A stretch of 64,000 bases of DNA from JASLDZ01 sp038226305 (GCA_038226305.1 JBBRQN010000012.1:1-64000); one strand, 5' to 3'; positions 8,116-17,841 are shown, numbered from the stretch's first letter. The notes: generated by a model not told the origin, from the letters alone. Numbers and translations are program-made.

Positions 8116-8988
8116 ATGGCCGACGGTGCGCTCGCCTCTCCCCCGCAGGGCGTCTCGGCCGACTGGACGATCCCGCAGGGCTGGGAAGCTTACACCGCGG
8201 AAGACCACGCCACCTGGCTGACCCTTTACGATCGCCAGCAGAAGCTCCTTCCCGGCCGAGCCTGCGACGCCTTCCTGAAGGGCCTGGATGCGCTGGACCT
8301 GCGCGGCGAAGGCATCCCCGACTTCCTGAAGGTGAGCGAGAGGCTGACAGCCCTCACGGGCTGGAGCGTGGTGGCCGTGCCCGGCCTCGTGCCCGATGCG
8401 GTGTTCTTCGATCACCTGGCGCACCGTCGCTTTCCCGCCGGGAACTTCATCCGCAAGCCCGACCAGCTCGACTATCTGGAAGAGCCCGACGTGTTCCACG
8501 ACGTGTTCGGCCACGTGCCGATGCTGACCGACCCCGTGTTCGCCGACTACATGCAGAAATACGGCGTGGGGGCCGGGCGGGCGCTGAAGCTCGGCCAGCT
8601 GGAGAACCTCGCCCGCCTCTACTGGTACACGGTGGAGTTCGGGTTGATGCAGGAGCACGGCGGCCTTCGCATCTACGGCGCCGGCATCGTTTCGTCCGCG
8701 GCCGAGACCGTCTTCGCCCTGGAGGCCGACGACCCCAACCGCATCGCCTTCGATCTGGAGCGCGTGATGAAGACGCCCTATCGGATCGACGACTTCCAGC
8801 AGGTCTATTTCGTGATCCCCTCGCTGGAAGATCTGCGCGAGACCACCCTGCAGGACTTCGGCCCCCTCTACGACCGTCTCAAGGGGGCCGAGCCTTTGGG
8901 CATCACGCAGGTGATGCCCTCAGATGGCGTCCTCACCCACGGCACCCAGCGCTACGCTGCGGAACGGGCGGCCAGCGCCGCGGGCTGA
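8116..8988 (+). CDS. phhA: Phenylalanine 4-monooxygenase
   Basis: PhhA hydroxylates phenylalanine to tyrosine using tetrahydropterin, O2 and non-haem iron. The 290-residue, catalytic-domain-only bacterial form shows the iron ligands His128 and His133 (VFHDVFGHVP) and Glu174 (YWYTVEFG). The C-terminal YRIDDFQQVYFVIPSLEDL segment is typical of the family. No pterin carbinolamine dehydratase (phhB) or tyrosine catabolic gene is nearby. The last 69 bp overlap, tail to tail, the end of the acyltransferase gene on the opposite strand. Confidence 0.95.
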   Translation: MADGALASPPQGVSADWTIPQGWEAYTAEDHATWLTLYDRQQKLLPGRACDAFLKGLDALDLRGEGIPDFLKVSERLTALTGWSVVAVPGLVPDAVFFDHLAHRRFPAGNFIRKPDQLDYLEEPDVFHDVFGHVPMLTDPVFADYMQKYGVGAGRALKLGQLENLARLYWYTVEFGLMQEHGGLRIYGAGIVSSAAETVFALEADDPNRIAFDLERVMKTPYRIDDFQQVYFVIPSLEDLRETTLQDFGPLYDRLKGAEPLGITQVMPSDGVLTHGTQRYAAERAASAAG

Positions 8989-10179
8989 AGGCGCGGCCTT
9001 GCGCCTCCACGACAGGCCGAACACCGGCCGCAGCACCTGCACCCGCCGCACGGCCTCGTAGATTCCGAAGCACCCCGCCGTGGTGACCGCCACCAGGAGC
9101 GCCGCCTCCACCCCCTGGGGCAGGCCGAGGCTGACGAGCCAGGGGGCTGCGATCACGATGATCGTCTGGTGAACGATGTAAAACGGGAAGATCGCGTCGG
9201 TAAGATAACGGCGCACCGGCCCGTCCTGCGCGGCGGCGAGATGCACCCGCGCAAAGCCGAGGATGGCCACGACGCTGGCCCACTGATCCACTCCGAAGGC
9301 GAAGCGCACGGCGGCTGCGACCGACGCCGGGGCGTCATAGGCGGGGTAGGCGACTTGATAGGCGGCGTATCCGAGGTAGGCGATCACGGCCAGGAACAGC
9401 GCGGGCCAGCGGGCCCTGGCGATCGCCGTCCACACCGCGTCCGACTTGCCGAACAGGTAGCCGAACAGGAACGGCAGGGCCGACTCGGCGTGCACGTTCC
9501 AGTCTGAAACCAGCGCGTGGGTGTCGTGGAAGCGCGGCGAAACGATCATCCGCGTCGCCACCGCCCCGGCGAGCGGGATAACAAGCACCGCCCACGGGTG
9601 GCGAAACAGCCGCTCGCCAAGTTCGCGCGCCCGCTCCAGCCCGCCCCGTCCGACCACCAGCACGGCCCCCAGGATCAGGCTGTAGACGGCCAGATAGGTC
9701 ACGAACCACAGGTGGTTCCACGTGGGCGTGATGATCGGGCCGGTGTGGGGATCGACCCAATGGCCGCTCGCGGTGAGATAGCGAGCGTAGAAATCAGCCA
9801 CGCTGATCGACTGATGCAGGCTCTGCGTCACCTGCATAAAGGTCTGCGGCGGCACGATCACCAGCATGCCGAAGACCAGCGGCGGCAAGAGGCGCCACAT
9901 CCGCTGGCGAACCAGCGCGCCCGCGGTCATCTTGTCGGCCATGAACCGCGTCGCCACGCCCGACACCAGGAACAGCAGCGGCAGCCGCCACGGGTTGGTC
10001 AGCACCATCAGGGGCTTGAGCGTCTCTACGGGATGGGGGCTCTTCACATGCCAGTCCCACGGCACATAGAACATGCCGCAATGGTAGAGGATCAGCAGCC
10101 CGAAGGCCGCGATGCGCACCCAGTCGAGGTCGAGCCTGCGCTCGCCGGAAACGGCTGCGGCTGGCGGTGTGGACGTCAT
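8920..10179 (-). CDS. Acyltransferase 3 family membrane protein
   Basis: The 419-residue integral membrane protein has about ten hydrophobic segments. It begins with the hallmark of acyltransferase_3 proteins: an N-terminal LDWVRIAAFGLLILYHCGMF containing the conserved Arg and His. These enzymes move acyl groups across or at the inner membrane onto sugars, lipids or glucans (OpgC, OafA and similar). The substrate is not readable here. The start is set at ATG 10179 because AGGAG lies about 7 bases upstream; the frame is open a further 63 bp. The start is only 17 bp from that of a divergent membrane-bound LytTR regulator, a likely controller. The 3' end overlaps phhA by 69 bp. Confidence 0.82.
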   Translation of the reverse strand: MTSTPPAAAVSGERRLDLDWVRIAAFGLLILYHCGMFYVPWDWHVKSPHPVETLKPLMVLTNPWRLPLLFLVSGVATRFMADKMTAGALVRQRMWRLLPPLVFGMLVIVPPQTFMQVTQSLHQSISVADFYARYLTASGHWVDPHTGPIITPTWNHLWFVTYLAVYSLILGAVLVVGRGGLERARELGERLFRHPWAVLVIPLAGAVATRMIVSPRFHDTHALVSDWNVHAESALPFLFGYLFGKSDAVWTAIARARWPALFLAVIAYLGYAAYQVAYPAYDAPASVAAAVRFAFGVDQWASVVAILGFARVHLAAAQDGPVRRYLTDAIFPFYIVHQTIIVIAAPWLVSLGLPQGVEAALLVAVTTAGCFGIYEAVRRVQVLRPVFGLSWRRKAAPSARGAGRPFRSVALGAVGEDAI

Positions 10180-10196
10180 AATCCGCTCCTGCGTCA

Positions 10197-11144
10197 GTGG
10201 GACCACGACAGGTGAGCGCGCCCGGGCCGGGGCCTGAAGCACCGGGGGCCGCCCCGTCGCCCCGCCGGGTCGAGCCTTCTGCCCGAGGGACGAGCGGCGG
10301 CCTGCAAGGGACGAACGGCGAGGCTCTGAGGCGCGGTGCCCTGTTCACCGCGGTCTCCGCCTTGGGCATCGCAGCGCTGGTGACGGTGAACATCTTCTCC
10401 CGCCTGCACGACCAGCCAAGCCTGCAGGGCGGCGACGGGCCCTGGCGCGTGCTCGTCGACGAGATCACCGCCGGTGTCACGGCAGCGCTGCTGGTGCCGA
10501 TAGCGCTCCTGCTCTTGTGGGCGTCTCCCCCCGGGCGAGGGCGCTGGCTGCCCTTCGCAGCGGTGCAGGCGGCCGGGGCGCTGGCCTTCGCGGTGCTGCA
10601 CGTGACCGCCTTCGTGCTTCTGCGGAAAGGGCTCTATGCCGGGCACGGCCTGAGCTACGTCTTCGGCGGGCCGACCGACGCCCTCTACGAGTTTCGCAAG
10701 GATGCCTTTGCCTATGCCCTCGGCCTGACCCTTGCGGCGCTGGCCGACACGCTGATGCGGCGCGAATTGCCTACGGCTCATGTGCCCGCCCCAACGGCCG
10801 AGGCTGCCCCCCCCGTCCTAATCCGCGACGGCCAGCGCACCCTGCGCCTGTCGGCCCATGAGATCGTCGCCGTGCAAGCCGCGGGCAACTACGTCGAATG
10901 GAGGCTCACCGACGGCCGCCGTCCTCTGGAGCGCGCCACGATGGCCGAGATCGAAGCCCGCCTCGCGGTCTGCGGCTTCGTTCGCACCCACCGCTCCTGG
11001 CTGGTGAATCCGGCGGCCGTGCGCGAGATCGCCCCCTCGACCTCCGGCGACCGACAACTGACCCTGACCGGCGGCCTGCAAGCCCCGGTCTCCCGCCGCT
11101 ATGCCGATGCGGTGCTGGCCGCGATCCCGGGGGTCGCTCAGTAG
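10197..11144 (+). CDS. Membrane-anchored LytTR-domain transcriptional regulator
   Basis: Up to 315 residues. There are about four hydrophobic helices between residues 45 and 185, then a C-terminal LytTR DNA-binding domain at about 208-310. That domain carries LSAHEIVAVQAAGNYVEW, RATMAEIEARL and GFVRTHRSWLVNP, all classic LytTR landmarks. There is no receiver domain, so a membrane signal rather than a histidine kinase probably controls DNA binding. The start is uncertain: GTG 10197 is the longest frame and GTG 10212 is an alternative. It shares a very short divergent region with the acyltransferase gene, the simplest candidate target. Its end overlaps tamB by 7 bp, tail to tail. Confidence 0.85.
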   Translation: MGPRQVSAPGPGPEAPGAAPSPRRVEPSARGTSGGLQGTNGEALRRGALFTAVSALGIAALVTVNIFSRLHDQPSLQGGDGPWRVLVDEITAGVTAALLVPIALLLLWASPPGRGRWLPFAAVQAAGALAFAVLHVTAFVLLRKGLYAGHGLSYVFGGPTDALYEFRKDAFAYALGLTLAALADTLMRRELPTAHVPAPTAEAAPPVLIRDGQRTLRLSAHEIVAVQAAGNYVEWRLTDGRRPLERATMAEIEARLAVCGFVRTHRSWLVNPAAVREIAPSTSGDRQLTLTGGLQAPVSRRYADAVLAAIPGVAQ

Positions 11145-14100
11145 TCCTTACGGAACCGCACCGAGAGGCGGGTGTCGCCGCCGGTCCAGACCTGGCTGAC
11201 CAGCGAGAGGTTGCGCCGCACCCGCCATTCCACCGAGGCCGAGGAGCCGGTGCGGCCAGGGTCGGTCGTCGTGGTGGTGCGCTGGGCACCGGCCCCGGTC
11301 AGCTCCAGATAGATGTTGTCGGTGATGTACTTGCCCCCGGTGACGGTGGCTCCGCCCGCCGTGCCGCCGATGGCGAGGCGATCCAGCCCGGCAAACTGGC
11401 GCAGGCCCCCCAGGATGTCGAAGCCGCCCCCTGAGGCCAGCCCCGCCAGCGCCGACGCCAGCCCCGCCGCCTCGAACGGCGACAGCTGCGAGGCCGACAC
11501 CCCGAACAGCACCCGCGACAGCACCTCGTCCTGCGGCAGGACTGGGGTTGAGGTGAGCGTGATCCTCGGCCGGGCCGCCGTGCCGGTGATGCGCACGATG
11601 GCGTTCAATGCGGGGTCGTCTCGCCGGGCGGTGAGGTCGAGGCGGATGGCCTCGGCGGTGGCTCCCAGGCGCACCGTCCCCGCCTCGTCGAAATCGAACC
11701 GCTTGCCCGAGAAGTCGTAGGAGCCGCGCACCACCCGGGCCACGCCCGACAGGTCAGGCTGCGAGGTCGAGCCGCCCACATGGGCCGTCAGCGAAAGCTC
11801 GGCATCCAGCCCGTTGCCCCGCACGAAGACGCCGCGGGGGGCCTGCAGCGTCACGTCGAGCGCCACCTGCAGGGGGCCGGGCCGCTTGGCGTTGGCGGGG
11901 TCTTCGCCCTCCTTCACGGGCAGGTTCACCTCGATTACGTCGAGAGGCGTCACGCCCGTGGGCTTGAGCGGCTTGGCGCTCACGTCGGCGCGATCCACTA
12001 CAAGGGTGCCGGAAAGCTTGGCGTGGCCCTCGGCGTCGCGCACCACCTTCACCGAGCCCGAAGCCGTGCCGCGGGCCAGGGTGTTGTCGATCAGGCGGAA
12101 CTTCGACAGCGTCAGGGCGAAGTTCGACCCCCCGTCACGCTGCAGGCTGATCTGTCCGTCGCCCGTGACCGTGCCGCCCTTCACGTCGGCACCGGAGAAG
12201 CGGCTGATGTCCACCACGTTGCGGGCGAAGCGCGCCTTCACCTCCAGGTCCTGCAGCACGAGGCCCGTGGGCGCGTCCTGGAACCGGCCCTTGCTGACCG
12301 AGGCATCGCCCGAGATTTGCAGGTCGTTCAGTGTGCCCGCCACGGTTCCCTGCGTCGCCACCCGGCCTGACAGGGTGCGGTCGCCGCCCACCAGCAAGTC
12401 CCACAGGGGGCGCAGTTCGCCGTCGGCCGAGAAGGTACCGCGCACGGCCTTGGTGCGGTCCACCGCGATGCGGAACGGGCTGGCGGCGGCCTCTGCGGGC
12501 AGGTCCGCATCCAGCCGGCTCATCAGGCCCTGGTCGTTGGTGGCCTGCGCCAGCAAGCGGATGCGGGTGTCGGCCAGGGTCGCGACCACCTTGGCATCGA
12601 GGCCGAGGGCGACCGGCGCCTCCCGGGCGCGGGCGTCCACGACGTCGGCCTCCATGCGCCCGTTCAGGCGCGGGCCCTTGCCGTCGAGGGTGACCACGGC
12701 CTGCACCACCCCTGCGAAGTCCGCATTGAGCTCGGTCAGGGAGACGTCGGTCAGGGTCGCCTTGCCTGTGACGGCGCCCCCCACGTCCCGGGCGTCGGCC
12801 TCGATGCGGCCCCCGGCGGCGGCGATGCGGGCGTGCAGCGAGCGTTCGGTAGGGCCGAAGCGCACGGTGAGCGGCTCCAGCGTCTTCACGTCGGTCTTTC
12901 GCAGCTTTCCGGTGCCGGAGAGCGTCAGCGTCTTGATTGCCTGCGACCCCTCGAACACCCCGTCGCCTGCGAAACGGTAGGGCGTGGGCGTCTGCGCCTC
13001 CACCGACACCTTGAAGGGCAGGCGCTCCAGCGGTCCGTCCGCCTTCAGGCTGATCGCGTGGACCGAGATCGCGGAGTCCAACGGCGACACGTTGCGACCC
13101 TCAAGCGCCGCCTGCGCGATCACGCCGCCGCCGCCGGGCCGGGCGGAGAGCTTCAGGCCGCCGGTCACGGTGCCCGACCCCAGGAATGCGCCCTTCCCGG
13201 CGGCCACCGTCAGGTCTGCGGTGGAGGGGGCACCATTACGGAGAGTGACCGCGCCGGAGAGCTTCACCCCGCCCGCGTCGGCGAAAAGGTCGCTCAGGGC
13301 CAGGCCGCCGTCGGCGAAGTGGAACGCGGTGCGGGCGGTGGCCTCGCCGTATTCGCTTGGCCCCTTCAGGGCGAGGCGCCCCTCCACCCCGGAAGGCCCG
13401 GAGGCGAAGGTCAGCGCCAGATGCGCCGGGCGGATCACGAGCTTGCCGAAATCCAGGCTGGTGAGGTCGGCCGTCAGATCGGCCTGCGGCTTGGAGAGTT
13501 CGCCGGTCACCTTGCCGTGGCCCCTGGCTTCGCCCGCGATCTCCACAGGGCCGGCGGCGAAGGGGCCCTTGGCCTTCCAGTCGAAGTCGGTGGTGAGCTC
13601 GCCCTTGGCGCCCAGCCCGCCGCTGCCGGTGGCGCTCGCCGCCTCGCCCGTGAGCTCCACGCCGGAAAGGGCGACGGCGCCATCCGCCCACACGCCCTTC
13701 GCCGCCAGCCGGGCTGTCGGACCGAGGAGCCGGTCGGCTTCGGCCAGCCCGGTCTTCAGCCCCCGCCCCTTGGCGTCGAAGCTGAATCGCCAGGCGGCAC
13801 GGCCGTCGCGACCCTTGGTTTCGTCGGCGGTCCACTGGGCGTCGAGCCCCCCCGCCGCTCCGGGCCGGGCCCCGGCGACGCTCGCCACCTGCGCCGCGCC
13901 CTTGAAGTTCAGCCCGCCCAGGAGCCCCTGCCCGCCCGAGCCATCCACCTTCAGGTTGGCTCCCGCGATGTGGATCGACTTCAGGGACAGGCGGCCGTGC
14001 GCGAGCATCGATACGTCGGCCTGCACCCTCGGCCGCGCGCCGAGGAGCGTGGGGATCAGCCCCTTGCCCGAGCCGCCCGCCCCCTGCAGATCGCCAGTCA

Positions 14101-15382
14101 CGTGCACCACACCCTTGTCGAGGGACATCGTCGCCGGTCCCTCCGCATGGGCGAGCGCATAGGCGGTGCCCAGCGTCAGCCGGTCTCCAGCGATGCGTCC
14201 GGTGTAGGTGAAGCGGTCGGGGCGGCCCTTGATCACGCCGACCGCCCGGGTGGGGCCGACCGTGGCGAGGTGGTTCCAGCGCGACAGGTCTGAGACCTGC
14301 AGCTCGACCTTCACGCCCGGCGTCGTGCGGTCCGACAGGCGCGCCGGGCCGGTCGCCTTGAAATGCGCGAAGGCCCCGTCCATGCGGGCGTCCAGATCGC
14401 TCGTGCCATCGGTGAGCGACCGCGAAACGATCGCCACCCGCGCCTCAGGCCCGATGCGCGCGACGTAGGGGCTGAGCACGCGGGAGGCGGCCAGGGTCAC
14501 CCTGCCGTTCAGGCGCGCGCCCTCGGGCGACCACGTTCCGTCCCCGTCGGCGGGGCTGGTGTTGCCGGAACGGGTGCGCAGGGCGAAGCGGCCGCCCGCC
14601 GCCGTGCCGTCCGCCGTCGCCTTCAGCACGAAGGTCTGGCCCGTGGGCAGGCCCATGGAGCCCGCGAGAGCCCCACCTGCCGCCTCCTGCGCCTGAACCC
14701 GCAGCTTCAGTTCGCCCTTGCCGCCGAACGCCACGTCGAAGGCGGCACCGTCTCCCCGGTGCAGGCGGCTGGCGACAGTGACGGCCGTGTTGCCCTGGCC
14801 AGCACGGTCATAGGCGAAGCGGCCCTGCACGTCCCAGTCGCCCGGCGTCATGCTGGCCTCGGGCCGGGTCTCGAGCCGCAGCTTCAGGTCGTCGAGCACC
14901 ACGCCCACAGGCGAGGGCTTGGGGGGCGTCGGCGGGCGCACCTTCAGTACCGGCCGCCGCAGCACGACCATGTCGGCCGCTCTGACAGTGACCAGATGCA
15001 CCCGGCGCTGCACCAGCTCTCCCGGCCGCCACGACACAGCGAGGTCGCGGGCGTCGAGCCACACTCCGGTGGCATCGGCGATGGTCAGCCGGCGCACGGC
15101 GAAGGCCCCGAGCGGGTCGCCGGTAAGCCCCTCCAGATGAAGGTTGCCCACCGGCCCGAGTTCCCGGCCCTCGAGCGTGCGCATGAGGAAGGCGCGCCCG
15201 CCGTCGCCGCGCAGCCAGACCCGCCCGCCCAGAACCGCCAGCGCCAGCACCGCCACCACAGCGACCGCTATGCCCAGCGCCCAGCGCCCCCAACGCACCC
15301 GGCGGGGTGGCACGGGGGCGGGCGCACCCTCGACCCCGGCCGCAGTCTGGGGCTCCACCGGATCGGGGGCCGTCGCGCTCAA
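11138..15382 (-). CDS. tamB: Translocation and assembly module inner-membrane protein TamB
   Basis: The 1414-residue protein has a single N-terminal membrane anchor (about 31-53, WGRWALGIAVAVVAVLAL). A very long periplasmic beta-rich, AsmA-like body full of Gly/Ala/Leu strands follows, and the C-terminal DUF490/TamB domain ends in RLSVRFRKDY. TamB spans the periplasm as a lipid-conducting groove. It works with the Omp85 protein TamA in inserting some outer-membrane proteins and in phospholipid transport. The tamA gene lies directly upstream with a 4-bp ATGA overlap, so a two-gene translationally coupled operon is clear. Length is in the normal range for alphaproteobacteria. Confidence 0.93.
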   Translation of the reverse strand: MSATAPDPVEPQTAAGVEGAPAPVPPRRVRWGRWALGIAVAVVAVLALAVLGGRVWLRGDGGRAFLMRTLEGRELGPVGNLHLEGLTGDPLGAFAVRRLTIADATGVWLDARDLAVSWRPGELVQRRVHLVTVRAADMVVLRRPVLKVRPPTPPKPSPVGVVLDDLKLRLETRPEASMTPGDWDVQGRFAYDRAGQGNTAVTVASRLHRGDGAAFDVAFGGKGELKLRVQAQEAAGGALAGSMGLPTGQTFVLKATADGTAAGGRFALRTRSGNTSPADGDGTWSPEGARLNGRVTLAASRVLSPYVARIGPEARVAIVSRSLTDGTSDLDARMDGAFAHFKATGPARLSDRTTPGVKVELQVSDLSRWNHLATVGPTRAVGVIKGRPDRFTYTGRIAGDRLTLGTAYALAHAEGPATMSLDKGVVHVTGDLQGAGGSGKGLIPTLLGARPRVQADVSMLAHGRLSLKSIHIAGANLKVDGSGGQGLLGGLNFKGAAQVASVAGARPGAAGGLDAQWTADETKGRDGRAAWRFSFDAKGRGLKTGLAEADRLLGPTARLAAKGVWADGAVALSGVELTGEAASATGSGGLGAKGELTTDFDWKAKGPFAAGPVEIAGEARGHGKVTGELSKPQADLTADLTSLDFGKLVIRPAHLALTFASGPSGVEGRLALKGPSEYGEATARTAFHFADGGLALSDLFADAGGVKLSGAVTLRNGAPSTADLTVAAGKGAFLGSGTVTGGLKLSARPGGGGVIAQAALEGRNVSPLDSAISVHAISLKADGPLERLPFKVSVEAQTPTPYRFAGDGVFEGSQAIKTLTLSGTGKLRKTDVKTLEPLTVRFGPTERSLHARIAAAGGRIEADARDVGGAVTGKATLTDVSLTELNADFAGVVQAVVTLDGKGPRLNGRMEADVVDARAREAPVALGLDAKVVATLADTRIRLLAQATNDQGLMSRLDADLPAEAAASPFRIAVDRTKAVRGTFSADGELRPLWDLLVGGDRTLSGRVATQGTVAGTLNDLQISGDASVSKGRFQDAPTGLVLQDLEVKARFARNVVDISRFSGADVKGGTVTGDGQISLQRDGGSNFALTLSKFRLIDNTLARGTASGSVKVVRDAEGHAKLSGTLVVDRADVSAKPLKPTGVTPLDVIEVNLPVKEGEDPANAKRPGPLQVALDVTLQAPRGVFVRGNGLDAELSLTAHVGGSTSQPDLSGVARVVRGSYDFSGKRFDFDEAGTVRLGATAEAIRLDLTARRDDPALNAIVRITGTAARPRITLTSTPVLPQDEVLSRVLFGVSASQLSPFEAAGLASALAGLASGGGFDILGGLRQFAGLDRLAIGGTAGGATVTGGKYITDNIYLELTGAGAQRTTTTTDPGRTGSSASVEWRVRRNLSLVSQVWTGGDTRLSVRFRKDY

Positions 15383-17211
15383 AACGCCTGGCCTATGGAG
15401 AGGTATATCTGGAACGGCGAAGTTCCCGCGCGCTGCACCTTCTGGAGCGGCGTGGCGATGTCCAGCCGCACGGGGGCGAAGCCCAGGTCGTAGCGCAGGC
15501 CCACGCCCACCGCAGGACTGACGCGCTTGAAATCGGGTGTGGAGCTGTCGCCCACCGAGCCCGCGTCGAGGAACAGCACCCCTCCGAACTTGGTCTGGCC
15601 GAGGCGCTGGCGAAGCTCGATCGAGGCCTCCACCAGCGACAGGCCGCCTCTGGGCGTGTCGTCGGCATAGCGCGGCCCCACGCCCTGGAACTCATAGCCC
15701 CGAACCGACCCGCCGCCGCCGCCGAAGAAGCGGTCCTGCGCCGGAACCGCGGGGATGGATCCACCGATGATGGAGCCCAGCCGCACCCGCCCCGCCAGCA
15801 CGGTGGAGGCCTCGCGCCCGAACGGGAGGTAGGCCGATGCCTGCCCCGTCAGCCGCACATACAGTTGGTCTCCATCGCCCTGCAGCAGCGTCGGCACGGC
15901 CCGGGCGTCGAGCTTGAAGCCCCGCACCGGATTCAGGGAGGCGTTGGTGCGGTCGAGCAGGAATGCCCCCACGGCGCGCAGGGCCACGAACTTGGAGCGG
16001 CCGAGCTCCTTGTCGCTGACCTCGCTGTCGGTGACCGAGGCCCCCAGCGTCACGAACGAGGCCGCGCCGGAGCGCTGCGTGAAGTCGGTCGCCAGCACCG
16101 TGCCCGTCTCCGAATAGGCATCGGTGACGGTGCGGAAGTAGTAGCCGCTGGCCTTGGCCGTGCGGCCCGGGGCGGTGAAGTGCGGCAGGGAGATCTCGCC
16201 CCCCAGCCGGCTGTCGATCTGCGCCAGCCGCGCCTCGAAGGTGATCGTGTCGGCCCGGTGCAGGGTGTTGAAGATCGAGTAGCGCACGTCGAAGTCCGGC
16301 CCCTCGGTGGTGGAGTAACCGGCCGAGAAGTCGAACGAGCGGCGCGAGCGGTCTGTCAGGCTGACCAGCACGGGGCGCAGGCCATCCTTGGTTTCGCCCA
16401 CCGGGGTGAGCGACACCGCCACGGTGTCGTAGGCCTGGGTTTCGGTGAGCCTTCGCTCCAGCTCCGCCACCCGGAAGGGCGTGTAGGCATCGCCCGGCTT
16501 CCACGGGGTGAGCTTGGCGATGTAGTCCTTGCGCGTGCGGCTTTTGGCCGACAGCCGCAGCTCGCCCAGCCGCACGAGGCTGCCGGAACTCACCTTGTAG
16601 GCAGGCCGCAGGGTGTGATCGGCATGATCGACGATCACCTCGCGGCTGACGGCGGCCGCATCTGCATAGCCGTCCTGCTCCAGCGCCGCGACCACGCGAC
16701 CCTCGGCGGCCAGCACCTCAGCCGCCCGGGCGGGCAGCTTGTCCGGCAGGTCGATGGCCTCGCGCGCGGTGGCCTGCACGTCGGTGGGGGGCGGGGGGCC
16801 TTCCCACACGATGCTGGGTGTCGCGATCAGGGTGCGGGGGCCGAGCGTGATCTTCAGAACGGCGCGCGGGCGCTCGCCTTCGTCCACGTCGGGCGTGATC
16901 TCGGCGTCGTAGTAGCCTTCGGAGCGCAGGAGGGCGTCGGCGCTCTCGGCGGCGCTGATCGCCCGGCGGCGGGCATCCAGGCGGTTGGCGGGGGCGGCGG
17001 GTTCGTCTCCGATGGCGACGGCGAGGGCGGAGGCCAGGGCGCGGTCGGCCACGCCCGTGACCACGGCCTTGCGCTCGGCCGCGCCGGCGCTCCCCGGAAG
17101 GACGGCCGCGGCGAGGGCGCAGACGGCGATGACCGTCGCGGCCGTGGCGATACGCCGTTGCACCAAAAGCCGATCTCTCTTTGCCGTCCGCACCCGAACG
17201 CGCCGCAACAT
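15379..17211 (-). CDS. tamA: Omp85-family outer-membrane assembly factor TamA
   Basis: This is a BamA/TamA-family beta-barrel of 610 residues from ATG 17211. It has a signal peptide (VIAVCALAAAVLPGSAGA), POTRA-type domains over about 45-270, and a 16-strand barrel with GGGGSVRGYEFQG (the conserved Omp85 VRGY motif of strand 12 and loop 6). The C-terminus ends in Phe, as outer-membrane barrels do. A GTG start at 17163 would give 594 residues and a cleaner signal peptide and may be the true start. It overlaps tamB by 4 bp. The frame is open to 17868, but that part runs antisense to the RidA gene. Confidence 0.92.
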   Translation of the reverse strand: MLRRVRVRTAKRDRLLVQRRIATAATVIAVCALAAAVLPGSAGAAERKAVVTGVADRALASALAVAIGDEPAAPANRLDARRRAISAAESADALLRSEGYYDAEITPDVDEGERPRAVLKITLGPRTLIATPSIVWEGPPPPTDVQATAREAIDLPDKLPARAAEVLAAEGRVVAALEQDGYADAAAVSREVIVDHADHTLRPAYKVSSGSLVRLGELRLSAKSRTRKDYIAKLTPWKPGDAYTPFRVAELERRLTETQAYDTVAVSLTPVGETKDGLRPVLVSLTDRSRRSFDFSAGYSTTEGPDFDVRYSIFNTLHRADTITFEARLAQIDSRLGGEISLPHFTAPGRTAKASGYYFRTVTDAYSETGTVLATDFTQRSGAASFVTLGASVTDSEVSDKELGRSKFVALRAVGAFLLDRTNASLNPVRGFKLDARAVPTLLQGDGDQLYVRLTGQASAYLPFGREASTVLAGRVRLGSIIGGSIPAVPAQDRFFGGGGGSVRGYEFQGVGPRYADDTPRGGLSLVEASIELRQRLGQTKFGGVLFLDAGSVGDSSTPDFKRVSPAVGVGLRYDLGFAPVRLDIATPLQKVQRAGTSPFQIYLSIGQAF

Positions 17212-17379
17212 GCCCCCCGCCGGACATAGCCCGCCACGCCCCGGGGTGTCACGCGCCCCGGGAGCCTCGCAAGCGAAGGGTCGCGGCGGGTTTGTCGCGC
17301 CCACATCCGAAGGCGCGGTTGAGGGCGCCCGCGCCAGACGGTAGGACCACGGCTGCACACGCCTTCGGAGCCCGCATTC

Positions 17380-17841
17380 ATGAACCGCGTCGAGACCCGC
17401 CTCGCCGAGCTCGGCCTCACCCTGCCGACGCCCGTGCCCCCCATCGCCACCTACGTGCCGAGCGTAATCGCGGGGGGCTTGCTCCACATCTCCGGCCAGG
17501 TCTCGGTCGACGCGAACGGCGGCATCAAGGGCGTGGTGGGCGAGGACGTGAGCCTGGAGCAGGCGCAGGACGCCGCCCGCATCTGCGCCCTGAACCTCGT
17601 CGCACAGATGAAGCTGGCCTGCGGCGGCGACCTGGCGAAGGTGAAGCGCATCGTGAAGCTCGGCGGCTTCGTGCAGGCGGGGCCGGAGTTCTTCGACATC
17701 CCCAAGGTGATCAACGGCGCCTCTGACCTCATGGTCGAGCTGTTCGGAGACGACGGCCGCCACGCCCGCTCGGCCGTCGGCGTCTACCGCCTCCCCCTGA
17801 ACTTCGCCGTGGAGATCGACGCCATCGTGGAGCTCGGCTGA
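17380..17841 (+). CDS. RidA-family (YjgF/YER057c) deaminase-like protein
   Basis: The 153-residue protein has the Rid/YjgF/UK114 fold signature: GGLLHISGQVSVDANG near the start, KVKRIVKLGGFVQAGPEF in the middle, and HARSAVGVYRLPLNFAVEIDAI at the end. RidA enzymes hydrolyse reactive enamine/imine intermediates. This longer form lacks the canonical catalytic Arg context (…RSAVGV… where RidA has …R.a..v..LP), so it belongs to another Rid subgroup and its activity is uncertain. It is divergent from tamA and 25 bp ahead of the FemAB-like gene, with which it is probably transcribed. Confidence 0.9.
   Translation: MNRVETRLAELGLTLPTPVPPIATYVPSVIAGGLLHISGQVSVDANGGIKGVVGEDVSLEQAQDAARICALNLVAQMKLACGGDLAKVKRIVKLGGFVQAGPEFFDIPKVINGASDLMVELFGDDGRHARSAVGVYRLPLNFAVEIDAIVELG

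Noticed and set aside
12833..14293. 486-codon plus-strand frame (and 392-codon frame 12984-14162)
   Set aside because: Antisense to tamB. Composition is low complexity and no motif is seen.
15307..17229. 640-codon plus-strand frame
   Set aside because: Antisense to tamA, which has a signal peptide, POTRA region and VRGY motif; the opposite frame has none.
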